64,000 bases of DNA. Source: Peterkaempfera sp044755465. GTDB taxonomy: Bacteria > Actinomycetota > Actinomycetes > Streptomycetales > Streptomycetaceae. The DNA is taken from assembly GCF_044755465.1 (NCBI RefSeq), contig NZ_JBIVRB010000004.1, positions 124,001-188,000 of the forward strand, given 5' to 3'. Numbering within the stretch: the stretch's first letter is position 1; each line of letters opens with the position of its first letter. This document shows, one piece after another, positions 53,011-60,957 of the stretch. A program made the position numbers and the translations under genes. The notes under the pieces were generated by a model that did no database searches, had not been told where the DNA came from, and saw nothing but the letters and a program-made list of their open reading frames with translations.

Positions 53011-54051
53011 ATGATCGAGGCACGTCATCTCAGGGTCCTGCGGGCGGCGGCCCGGACCGGCTCCTTCTCCGCCGCCGCCCGGGAGCTGGGCTGCACCCAG
53101 CCGGCGGTCAGCCAGCAGATGAAGGCGCTGGAGAAGTCGGTCGGTACGCCGCTGGTGGCCCGCTCCGGCCGGGGCATGCAGCTCACCGAGGCGGGCCGGG
53201 TGCTGCTCAAGCACGCGGGCGGCATCCTCGCCGGGCTCACCGCCGCCGAGGAGGAGGTCGCCGCCATCGCCGGGCTGCGGGCCGGGCGGGTGCGGCTGGT
53301 CTCCTTCCCGACCGCCAGCTCCACCCTGGTGCCGCGCGCGGTCGCGGAGGTGCGGGCCTCGCACCCGGGGGTGCGGGTCTCACTGGTGGAGGCCGAGCCG
53401 CCGGAGGCGCTGGCGATGCTGCGGGCCGGGGAGTGCGAAGTGGCGCTGGCCTTCCGCTACCCGGATCTGCCGCTGCCGGTACGGGAGCAGCCGCCGGTCC
53501 ACCAGGAGGAGCCGGTGGCGGCCGGCGGCCATGGCTCCCGGCGCGAGGCGCGGGCCGAGGCCGCGCTGGAGGCGGCGGCGTCCGCCGCTGCGGGTGACTG
53601 GTCGGAGCTGGTGGTCCGCCCGCTGCTGGACGACCGGCTGGTCGCGCTGGTGTCCGCCGGGCATCCGCTGGCGGAGCGCGGCGCGGGCCGGCCGGTCGGG
53701 CTGGTGGAGCTGGCCGGGGAGCAGTGGATCGCGGGTTGCCCGCAGTGCCGGGGCCATCTCGTGGAGCTGTGCCGCCGGGCGGGCTTCGAGCCGAGCATCG
53801 ACTTCGCCACCGACGACTACCCCGCCGTGGTGGGCCTGGTCGCGGCCGGGCTGGGAGTGGCGGTGCTGCCGGGGTTGGCGCTGGAGTCGGTACGGCACAC
53901 GGGCGTCGCGGTGGTGGAGCTGACCCCGCCCGCGGCGCGGCAGGTGGTGGCGCTCACCCTGCCGGACCTGGCGGGGGTGCCGGCGGTGGAGCTGATGCTG
54001 GACCGGCTGACCAGGGTGGCGGCCGGACGCCTGGCCCAGCCCGTCGGCTGA
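53011..54051 (+). CDS. LysR-family transcriptional regulator
   Basis: 346 residues. The winged helix-turn-helix covers 1-60 (HLRVLRAAARTGSFSAAARELG, then TQPAVSQQMKALEKSVG); the periplasmic-binding-like effector domain covers 90-330. An Ala/Glu-rich insert of about 35 residues near 165-205 interrupts the effector domain and is unusual in length. The gene stands alone between groEL1 and the convergent whiD, so its target is not suggested by a divergent neighbour. The effector is unknown. Confidence 0.9.
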   Translation: MIEARHLRVLRAAARTGSFSAAARELGCTQPAVSQQMKALEKSVGTPLVARSGRGMQLTEAGRVLLKHAGGILAGLTAAEEEVAAIAGLRAGRVRLVSFPTASSTLVPRAVAEVRASHPGVRVSLVEAEPPEALAMLRAGECEVALAFRYPDLPLPVREQPPVHQEEPVAAGGHGSRREARAEAALEAAASAAAGDWSELVVRPLLDDRLVALVSAGHPLAERGAGRPVGLVELAGEQWIAGCPQCRGHLVELCRRAGFEPSIDFATDDYPAVVGLVAAGLGVAVLPGLALESVRHTGVAVVELTPPAARQVVALTLPDLAGVPAVELMLDRLTRVAAGRLAQPVG

Positions 54052-54201
54052 CAGCTCGGGCGGTTGGCGGGCCGGCGGCCGGCGGCCGGTTTGCGGGTGG
54101 GCGGCCCGGCGTCGTCCGGTCCGGGTCGGCGCATTGCAGAAACGATCCTGCATGAGTGGTCCCGTACGGCCCGGCGGCCCGGCGCACTGCGGGGCCGCCG
54201 T

Positions 54202-54528
54202 TCAACACGGTCCGGTCGACGGCGCGATCAGCGGGATCTCCACCAGGCGGTGCCGGGCCCGGCCCTGGAGCTCCTCGCGTTCGTCCTCGGTCAGGCCGCC
54301 CCACACCCCGTACGGTTCGCGGACGGTCAGCGCGTGGGTGGCGCACTGCGTGCGGACCGGACAGCGCATGCACACCTCCTTGGCGGCCTGCTCGCGCGAG
54401 CTGCGGGCGGCGCCGCGCTCGCCCTCCGGATGGAAGAACAGGGAGCTGTCCACACCGCGGCAGGCGGCCGAGAGCTGCCAGTCCCACAGGTCAGCGTTGG
54501 GGCCGGGAAGGCGAGAGAAGTCTGCCAT
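54202..54528 (-). CDS. whiD: WhiB-family sporulation regulator WhiD
   Basis: 108 residues. The four cysteines that hold a [4Fe-4S] cluster are Cys23, Cys53, Cys56 and Cys62; the GVWGG turn and the following basic helix complete the WhiB fold. MADFSRLPGPNADLWDWQL matches WhiD, needed for late spore septation and wall maturation in S. coelicolor. It is divergent from bldM, as in S. coelicolor. ATG at 54528 follows GAGGGGATGAG. Confidence 0.95.
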   Translation of the reverse strand: MADFSRLPGPNADLWDWQLSAACRGVDSSLFFHPEGERGAARSSREQAAKEVCMRCPVRTQCATHALTVREPYGVWGGLTEDEREELQGRARHRLVEIPLIAPSTGPC

Positions 54529-55045
54529 GGCTCATCCCCTCAAGGGTTTCGCGAGGCTCGGGGGCGGCTGCGTCGGCCGTCACGGCGAGGCTCCGGGACG
54601 TCAGTGCGAACACATGGAAATATGACCTACGGAGAGATCTATAGGACAAGATGCCCAGTGAGTTGCACAACAGGCTCTCTCTACCCAAATCCCATGAAAA
54701 AGGACTAAGAGTACAAGCCGGGTGGTGGCGTGTCCTGGGAGCCGGTGCACTCGTTGGGACTACACCGGACCCGCCGGGCGTGCAGGACGCGGCGCACGGC
54801 TCGGGCGGCGGGCGGCGATCGGTAACGGGTCGACCACGTAGAGTGGTGGAGGTGGCCGCCGACCCGTAACTCATTCGAGTGACGGTCGTTGGGAGTGCGG
54901 AGGCGGTTAGCGGGCGCCGGGCGTCGGGACCGATCGCGAGCAGTACGAGCGATCCGATCGAAGCCTGTCGTCATTGGCCGTGTCGGTGACGATTCGTACC
55001 AGCCAGGAGGCTCAACGTGACGCGGATCAGCTGCGGAGGACGGTC
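54529..55045. other. whiD-bldM intergenic region
   Basis: 517 bp that drive both developmental genes. 54606-54725 is clearly richer in A and T than its surroundings and probably holds whiD promoter elements, but I cannot assign a -35/-10 pair there. A BldN-type promoter for bldM lies at 54865-54892. Short open frames here (for example 54651-54869) have no coding support. Confidence 0.6.
54865..54892 (+). promoter_or_regulatory. Sigma-BldN-type promoter of bldM
   Basis: CGTAAC (54865-54870), 16 nt, CGTTGG (54887-54892). This matches the known BldN promoter pattern CGTAAC-N16-CGTTGA at 11 of 12 bases. bldM is a known BldN target in S. coelicolor. The bldM ATG is about 150 nt downstream. Confidence 0.75.
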
Positions 55046-55657
55046 ATGACATCCGTTCTCGTGTGCGACGATTCCCCGCTTGCCCGGGAGGCGCTCCGCC
55101 GCGCGGTGGCGACGGTGCCCGGGGTCGACCGGGTGACCACTGCCACCAATGGCGAGGAGGTCCTCCGCCGGTGGGTGGCGGACCGCTCCGACCTCGTCCT
55201 GATGGACGTCCGGATGCCCGGTCTGGGCGGGGTGGAGACGGTCCGGCGGCTGCTGTCGGCCGACCCCGGGGCCCGCATCATCATGCTGACGGTGGCCGAG
55301 GATCTCGACGGGGTGGCCCTCGCGGTCGCCGCCGGCGCCCGTGGCTACCTGCACAAGGACGCGTCCCGCGCCGAGCTGCGGGCCACCGTGACCCAGGCGC
55401 TGGCCGACCCGACCTGGCGGCTGGCCCCGCGTCGGCTGCGCTCGCCGGACATGGGCGCCGCGCCGACCCTCACCGCGCGGGAGATCCAGGTGCTGGAGGG
55501 GATGAGCCACGGCCGCAGCAACGCGGAGATCGGCCGTGAGCTGTTCCTCTCCGAGGACACGGTGAAGACCCACGCCCGCCGCCTGTTCAAGAAGCTCGGC
55601 GCCTCCGACCGCGCACACGCGGTCGCGCTGGGCTTCCGCTGGGGCCTGGTCCGCTGA
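55046..55657 (+). CDS. bldM: Atypical response regulator BldM
   Basis: 203 residues. A receiver domain (1-115) with Asp54 in LMDVRMPG and Lys in LHKDAS, and a LuxR/FixJ-type helix-turn-helix (LTAREIQVLEGMSHGRSNAEIG, then TVKTHARRLFKKLG) at 138-195. The sequence is that of BldM, an orphan regulator that acts as a homodimer early and a heterodimer with WhiI late in sporulation. ATG at 55046 has GGAGG upstream; an in-frame start at 54974 would add 24 non-conserved residues. Confidence 0.97.
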   Translation: MTSVLVCDDSPLAREALRRAVATVPGVDRVTTATNGEEVLRRWVADRSDLVLMDVRMPGLGGVETVRRLLSADPGARIIMLTVAEDLDGVALAVAAGARGYLHKDASRAELRATVTQALADPTWRLAPRRLRSPDMGAAPTLTAREIQVLEGMSHGRSNAEIGRELFLSEDTVKTHARRLFKKLGASDRAHAVALGFRWGLVR

Positions 55658-55986
55658 GCGGTCGTAGGACGGGGGTCGCCGAGCGGCCCGTGGCGCCGGT
55701 GTCCGGCGCTACGGTGCGGGCGGCGGCACCCGCCCCGGAGGCGGGCGGGGCTCCCGTACCGCCTCCCGGCGGCTCCGGACCGGGCAGCCCCGTGCGCGGC
55801 GCGGGACCGCATGGTGTCAGCGGGCGCCGCAGGCCGCACCATAGAGGCATGGAGTACCTCGGGGACCCGCTGCCGGACGCCGCACCGCAGGCCACGGCCG
55901 TCACGGGCGGGGCAGCTCATAACGTTCCGGTGCACAAGTCCGGGGGCGGTGCCGCGTTTTCCGGTTCGACCAGGCACCATGGACCG
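55658..55986 (+). other. bldM to sigma factor gap
   Basis: 329 bp, GC-rich. The frame of the sigma factor stays open here back to 55690, so a longer N-terminus cannot be excluded. It contains a small CCCGCC / GGCGGG stem near 55729-55745 and TAACGT (55920-55925), a possible -10 without a -35. No clear signal otherwise. Confidence 0.5.
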
Positions 55987-56736
55987 ATGCGCTACGACGA
56001 GGCGGCCGCTCCCGGCGAGGCAGACTTCGGCGCGGCCGTGCCCGAAGGAGCAGGCGCCGGACAGTCGCGTTCAGCCGGTCGGCAGGGGGGCCTCGGGGTG
56101 CGGAGGGTGGCGGAGACAGTGGCCGAGCCGACCCGTCAGTCGGCGCCGTCCATGGCGGTGGGCGACCTGGTCGTCCGCGCCGTCCAGGGGGACGGCCGCG
56201 CCACCGACGCGCTGCTGGCGCATGTCCACCCCCTGGTGCTGCGCTACTGCCGGGCCCGGCTGACCAGGCTGCCCGGCAACGCCCGGCACCACGTGGACGA
56301 CGTGGCACAGGACGTCTGCCTGGCCGTGCTCTGCGCACTGCCCCGCTACCGGGACCAGGGCCGGCCCTTCGAGGCCTTTGTGTACGGGATCGCCGCGCAC
56401 AAGATCGCGGATCTGCAGCGGGCCGCCATGCGCGGCCCCGCCTCCACGGCCGTCCCCGCCGACGTACTGCCGGAGACCGCCGACGAGGCGCTCGGCCCGG
56501 AGGAGCGCGCCCTGCTCAGCAGCGACGCCGCCTGGGCCCGTGAACTGCTCGCCTGCCTGCCGCGCCGCCAGCGGGAGCTGGTGCTGCTGCGGGTGGCCGC
56601 CGGGCTGACCGCCGAGGAGACCGGGGAGGTGCTGGGGATGTCGCCCGGCGCCGTCCGGGTCGCCCAGCACCGGGCGCTGACCCGGCTGCGGGCGCTGGCC
56701 GGGCAGGCCGACGGGGCCACCGGGCTGACCGCCTGA
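55987..56736 (+). CDS. shbA: ECF-type RNA polymerase sigma factor, probable ShbA
   Basis: 249 residues from ATG 55987; starts at GTG 56119 or ATG 56152 are possible. Region 2 (LVLRYCRARLTRLPG, DDVAQDVCLAVLCALPRYRDQ, FVYGIAAHKIADLQRA) and region 4 (LACLPRRQRELVLLRVAAGL, then EVLGMSPGAVRVAQHRALTRL) are clear. Its place between bldM and guaB matches the sigma factor that drives hrdB in S. griseus (ShbA); the name rests on this synteny and the sequence type, from memory. The 50-residue N-terminus before region 2 is low complexity. Confidence 0.8.
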   Translation: MRYDEAAAPGEADFGAAVPEGAGAGQSRSAGRQGGLGVRRVAETVAEPTRQSAPSMAVGDLVVRAVQGDGRATDALLAHVHPLVLRYCRARLTRLPGNARHHVDDVAQDVCLAVLCALPRYRDQGRPFEAFVYGIAAHKIADLQRAAMRGPASTAVPADVLPETADEALGPEERALLSSDAAWARELLACLPRRQRELVLLRVAAGLTAEETGEVLGMSPGAVRVAQHRALTRLRALAGQADGATGLTA

Positions 56737-57055
56737 GCCCGGCGGCGGGCCGGGCCGACCGGGGTGTCGGCCCGAGGGGCCGTTGGCGTCAAGGGATGCC
56801 CGGGACGTCAAGGGGGCGGAAGTAAAGGTCTCCGGTCCCAGTAGCATGGAGTATCGGTGTCCGGGCGGAGCCCTCGGCGTCCCCGCAGTGCCTCAGGTGC
56901 GCCTTGCGCTCCCGAGCAGCCCCGTGCAGGTACCGGTGCGAGCACGCGGGCGGGCGGGGAGAAACCGGACGCCCTCCGGCTCTTCCGCCACATCCGACGA
57001 GATCGCGTCCAACTCCGACCATCGGATCGGTCCGGCCCACCACGGGAAGGTATTC
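56737..57055 (+). other. Sigma factor to guaB gap
   Basis: 319 bp. A 9-bp hairpin CGGGCCGAC / GTCGGCCCG (56751-56774) after the sigma factor gene looks like its terminator. TAGCAT at 56842-56847 may be the -10 of the guaB promoter, with no good -35. The remaining 200 nt are an apparent guaB leader without recognisable structure. A frame opens from 56783 into guaB but is not conserved. Confidence 0.5.
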
Positions 57056-58558
57056 ATGTCCTCCAACGCCGCCGGCGTACCCGAGAAGTTCGCCATGCTC
57101 GGGCTCACCTACGACGACGTCCTGCTGCTCCCGGGCGCCTCCGAGGTGCTGCCGAACCAGGTCGACACCTCGTCCCGGATCACCCGGAACGTCTCCGTCA
57201 ATATCCCGCTGCTCTCCGCCGCCATGGACAAGGTCACCGAGGCCCGGATGGCCATCGCGATGGCCCGCCAGGGCGGCGTCGGCGTGCTGCACCGCAACCT
57301 CTCGATCGAGGACCAGGTCAACCAGGTCGACCTGGTCAAGCGCTCCGAGTCGGGCATGGTGACCGACCCGATCACCGTCCGCCCGGACGCCACGCTGGCC
57401 GAGGCCGACGCGCTCTGCGCCAAGTTCCGGATCAGCGGCGTGCCGGTGACCGACGAGGCCGGCAAGCTGCTGGGCATCGTCACCAACCGCGACATGGCCT
57501 TCGAGTCGGACCGCAGCCGCCAGGTCCGCGAGGTCATGACGCCGATGCCGCTGATCACCGGCAAGGTCGGCATCTCCGGCGAGGATGCCATCGGGCTGCT
57601 GCGCCGCCACAAGATCGAGAAGCTGCCGCTGGTCGACGGCGAGGGCCGGCTCAAGGGCCTGATCACCGTCAAGGACTTCGTCAAGGCGGAGCAGTACCCC
57701 AACGCCGCCAAGGACGCCGAGGGCCGGTTGATCGTGGGCGCCGCGGTGGGCGTCGGGGACGCCGCGTACGACCGCGCGGTGGCGCTGGTCGAGGCGGGCG
57801 TGGACTTCCTGGTCATCGACAGCGCGCACGGCCACAGCCGGGGCATCCTGGACATGATCGCCAAGGTCAAGGCCAATGTCCGGGTCGACGTGGTCGGCGG
57901 CAACGTCGCCACCCGCGACGGCGCCCAGGCCATGATCGACGCGGGTGCGGACGGGATCAAGGTCGGCGTGGGCCCCGGCTCCATCTGCACCACCCGGGTG
58001 GTCGCCGGTGTCGGCGTGCCGCAGGTCACCGCGATCTACGAGGCCGCCCAGGCAGCCGGCGCGGCCGGTATCCCGCTGATCGGCGACGGCGGCCTCCAGT
58101 ACTCCGGCGACATCGCCAAGGCCATCGCGGCCGGCGCCGACACCGTGATGCTGGGCAGCCTGCTGGCCGGCTGCGAGGAGTCGCCGGGCGAGCTGCTGTT
58201 CATCAACGGCAAGCAGTTCAAGTCCTACCGGGGCATGGGCTCGCTGGGCGCCATGCAGGGGCGCGGCCAGGGCACGTCCTTCTCCAAGGACCGCTACTTC
58301 CAGGACAATGTGCTCTCCGAGGACAAGCTCGTCCCCGAGGGCATCGAGGGCCAGGTGCCCTACCGGGGCCCGCTGGCCTCGGTGGTGCACCAGCTGATCG
58401 GCGGCCTGCGCTCCTCGATGGGCTACGCCGGTGCGGCCGACATCCCGGAACTCAAGGACAAGGGCCGGTTCGTCCGGATCACCGCCGCGGGCCTCAAGGA
58501 GAGCCACCCGCACGACATCCAGATGACGGTCGAGGCGCCGAACTACCCCGGCCGCTGA
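57056..58558 (+). CDS. guaB: Inosine-5'-monophosphate dehydrogenase
   Basis: 500 residues. GuaB oxidises IMP to XMP, the committed step to GMP. The TIM barrel is interrupted by two CBS domains at about 105-215 (MVTDPITVRPDATLAEADAL and VREVMTPMPLITGKVG). The catalytic Cys is in GPGSICTTR near 312; the flap GSLGAMQGRGQGTSFSKDRYF and the SYRGMGS loop are intact. ATG at 57056 has GGGAAGG upstream. Confidence 0.97.
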   Translation: MSSNAAGVPEKFAMLGLTYDDVLLLPGASEVLPNQVDTSSRITRNVSVNIPLLSAAMDKVTEARMAIAMARQGGVGVLHRNLSIEDQVNQVDLVKRSESGMVTDPITVRPDATLAEADALCAKFRISGVPVTDEAGKLLGIVTNRDMAFESDRSRQVREVMTPMPLITGKVGISGEDAIGLLRRHKIEKLPLVDGEGRLKGLITVKDFVKAEQYPNAAKDAEGRLIVGAAVGVGDAAYDRAVALVEAGVDFLVIDSAHGHSRGILDMIAKVKANVRVDVVGGNVATRDGAQAMIDAGADGIKVGVGPGSICTTRVVAGVGVPQVTAIYEAAQAAGAAGIPLIGDGGLQYSGDIAKAIAAGADTVMLGSLLAGCEESPGELLFINGKQFKSYRGMGSLGAMQGRGQGTSFSKDRYFQDNVLSEDKLVPEGIEGQVPYRGPLASVVHQLIGGLRSSMGYAGAADIPELKDKGRFVRITAAGLKESHPHDIQMTVEAPNYPGR

Positions 58559-58726
58559 CCGGTCAGAGCCGTGCCGACCGGGCCCGTCCACCGCTTCGCG
58601 CGGCGGGCGGGCCCGGCCCGTTGTGGCCCGCCCGCCGGACTCCGGGATACTGGGAACGACCGGAGTCGATGCCCGAACGGGCAGATCACCGGCCGTGACG
58701 AGATGTACACAGCGGAAGGGCTCGAA

Positions 58727-59854
58727 GTGACCGAGATCGAGATCGGGCGGGGCAAGCGCGGCCGGCGGGCGTACGCCTTCGACGACATCGCCGTCGTGCC
58801 GAGCCGGCGCACCCGGGACCCCAAGGAGGTCTCGATCGCCTGGCAGATCGACGCCTACCGCTTCGACCTGCCCTTCCTCGCGGCGCCGATGGACAGCGTG
58901 GTGTCGCCCGCGCAGGCCATCGCCATCGGCAAGCTCGGCGGTCTGGGGGTGCTCAACCTGGAGGGTCTGTGGACCCGGTACGAGGACCCCGAACCGCTGC
59001 TGGCCGAGGTCGCCGCGATGGACGACGAGCAGGCCGCCACCCGGCGCCTCCAGGAGATCTACGCCGAGTCGATCAAGCCGGAGCTGATCGGCCGCCGGAT
59101 CAAGGAGGTGCGCGACTCCGGGGTGGTCACCGCCGCCGCGCTCTCCCCGCAGCGCACCGCCGAGTTCTCCAAGGCGGTCGTGGACGCGGGCGTCGACGTC
59201 TTCGTGATCCGGGGCACCACGGTCTCCGCCGAGCACGTCTCCGGCGCGGCCGAACCGCTCAACCTCAAGCAGTTCATCTACGAGCTGGACGTGCCGGTGA
59301 TCGTCGGCGGCTGCGCCACGTACACCGCCGCGCTGCACCTGATGCGCACCGGCGCGGCCGGGGTGCTGGTCGGCTTCGGCGGCGGCGCCGCGCACACCAC
59401 CCGTACCGTGCTGGGCATCGAGGTCCCGATGGCGACCGCCGTCGCGGACGTGGCGGCGGCCCGCCGCGACTACATGGACGAGTCCGGCGGCCGGTACGTG
59501 CACGTCATCGCGGACGGCGGCGTCGGCTACAGCGGCGATCTGGCCAAGGCCGTGGCCTGCGGCGCGGACGCGGTGATGATCGGTGCCGCGCTGGCCCGCG
59601 CCACCGACGCGCCCGGCCGGGGCCACCACTGGGGCATGGAGGCCGTCCACGAGGAGCTGCCGCGCGGCAAGCGGGTGCACCTGGGCACCGTGGGCACCAC
59701 CGAGGAGATCCTGCTCGGCCCCTCGCACACCCCCGACGGCACCATGAACCTCTTCGGCGCGCTGCGCCGGGCGATGGCCACCACCGGCTACTCCGAGCTC
59801 AAGGAGTTCCAGCGGGTCGAGGTCACCGTCGCACCGCACGCCAGCCACCGCTGA
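58727..59854 (+). CDS. guaB3: GuaB3-type IMP dehydrogenase-related protein
   Basis: 375 residues from GTG 58727, which has GGAAGGG upstream; ATG 58703 is an alternative. It has the IMPDH/GMPR barrel (AYAFDDIAVVPSRRTRDP, LAAPMDSVVSP, VHVIADGGVGYSGDLAKAVACGAD) but no CBS domains, and the substrate loop is GGCATYTAALHLMR rather than SICTTR. It belongs to the actinobacterial GuaB3 group found beside guaB; its reaction is not settled. A long terminator follows. Confidence 0.93.
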   Translation: MTEIEIGRGKRGRRAYAFDDIAVVPSRRTRDPKEVSIAWQIDAYRFDLPFLAAPMDSVVSPAQAIAIGKLGGLGVLNLEGLWTRYEDPEPLLAEVAAMDDEQAATRRLQEIYAESIKPELIGRRIKEVRDSGVVTAAALSPQRTAEFSKAVVDAGVDVFVIRGTTVSAEHVSGAAEPLNLKQFIYELDVPVIVGGCATYTAALHLMRTGAAGVLVGFGGGAAHTTRTVLGIEVPMATAVADVAAARRDYMDESGGRYVHVIADGGVGYSGDLAKAVACGADAVMIGAALARATDAPGRGHHWGMEAVHEELPRGKRVHLGTVGTTEEILLGPSHTPDGTMNLFGALRRAMATTGYSELKEFQRVEVTVAPHASHR

Positions 59855-59869
59855 TCCGGTCGGACAGAC

Positions 59870-59915
59870 CCGAGGGGCCCGGCACCGCCGTTTGCGGCGC
59901 TGCCGGGCCCCTCGG
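59870..59915 (+). terminator. Terminator after guaB3
   Basis: A 15-bp perfect outer stem plus a 5-bp inner stem separated by one mismatch (59870-59890 with 59895-59915), loop TTTG. It also serves the convergent gene ending at 59927. Confidence 0.88.
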
Positions 59916-59926
59916 CCGCATCCCGG

Positions 59927-60553
59927 TCAGCCGTGAGCGCCGGACCGCTTGGCGAGCGCGAACCCCATGTACCCGGCGACGGCGAAGAACAGCACGTCCA
60001 TCACACCGAGCTGCTCCTTCCAGGCGTCGTACAGCGTCCCGGTGTGGTCCAGCATCAGCGTGGAGACCGAGATGCCCAGCTCGTGCTGCGCCAGCAGCGC
60101 GATGCCGAACAACTGCCCGAGGAAGACGCCCAGCAGGGCGAGCGGCACGCCCAGCACCGGCAGCGTCTGGCTGCGCCCGCCGACCTTGCCGAGTGCCGCG
60201 CCCACCAGCGCGCCCACCGCCAGCGCGGCATAGCTGAACTCGCGCTCGGTGACCCGGATCAGGCCGCCGTACAGCGCTGCGGCGACCAGGGCCGCGACCA
60301 CACCGGCCAGCGCGCCGAGGGCCGCCCGGGAGGCGGTGGCCGGCGGCGCGGGGGCGATCGGCGCCTGGAGGTACGGGGACGGCGGGGGCGGCACCGGGCC
60401 GCCGAACTCCCCGGTCGGCGGCGGGATCGGCGCGCCGAACTCCCCGGCGGGCGGCGGCAGCGGTGCGCCGGACCGGCCGGCCGGCGGTGGCGGCAGCGGA
60501 GCCCCGGCGGGCGGCGGCACGGTGGTGTCGGGCGTGGGTGCTGGCTGGTCCAT
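59927..60553 (-). CDS. Proline-rich multi-pass membrane protein
   Basis: 208 residues. Residues 1-72 are a proline-rich cytoplasmic stretch with repeats of GAPLPPPAGEFGAPIPPP type. Four hydrophobic segments follow (ALGALAGVVAALVAAALYGG; YAALAVGALVGAALG; TLPVLGVPLALLGVFLGQLF; VMDVLFFAVAGYMGFALA). The function is unknown. ATG at 60553 follows GGGGACC. Convergent with guaB3. Its place next to Ser/Thr kinase genes makes it a possible kinase target or partner, but this is only inference. Confidence 0.8.
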   Translation of the reverse strand: MDQPAPTPDTTVPPPAGAPLPPPPAGRSGAPLPPPAGEFGAPIPPPTGEFGGPVPPPPSPYLQAPIAPAPPATASRAALGALAGVVAALVAAALYGGLIRVTEREFSYAALAVGALVGAALGKVGGRSQTLPVLGVPLALLGVFLGQLFGIALLAQHELGISVSTLMLDHTGTLYDAWKEQLGVMDVLFFAVAGYMGFALAKRSGAHG

Positions 60554-60957
60554 GGAGGTCCCCCGAGGAGAGTGAACGCGGACGTGCCGCACCCGGCCCC
60601 GTCGGGGCCGGGGCGCGAGCACGGGAATGGGCGGGAAGGCTAGCAGTGCCGGACGCCCGTTCCCAGAGCATTTCCGTGAGCGAGCGGCCACGCAGCGCCG
60701 ATCGGCGCCGGTCGGGAACCGGAACCGGCGATCTCGCGTCTCAGTGCCTGCACCCGCCGGGGGCCGCCCGTCCGGCGATGGCCAGGGGCCGACTATGGGT
60801 CGGACGGGGGTTCAGGAGATGATGGGCGCCCTGGGCGTCCGGGGCGCGGGAGCACCCGTGGACACCGCCCCGCCCGACCCCGGTCCCGTACCGCACGGCG
60901 CGTGCGTCGGGGCCGACGCACCATCATGTCGACCGGCAGCAGTAGGGGATCGCATCC
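60554..60957 (+). other. Gap before the Ser/Thr kinase gene
   Basis: 404 bp, GC-rich. Contains two adjacent GGAACC boxes (60715-60726) and CGTCT at 60737-60741, 16 nt after the first, a pattern of some ECF sigma promoters. No principal-type promoter is clear, and no gene is supported on either strand. Confidence 0.45.
60715..60741 (+). promoter_or_regulatory. Possible ECF-type promoter
   Basis: GGAACC-N16-CGTCT resembles ECF sigma targets such as SigE in streptomycetes. The kinase ATG is about 220 nt downstream. Low-information motif, so uncertain. Confidence 0.3.

Noticed and set aside
54651..54869. 72-codon frame between whiD and bldM
   Set aside because: No Shine-Dalgarno, weak codon bias and it runs into the BldN promoter.
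56789..59848. 1019-codon open frame on the minus strand across guaB and guaB3
   Set aside because: It is a GC-skew shadow of two real genes; composition is Asp/His/Arg-rich as expected for antisense frames, and no domain is recognisable.
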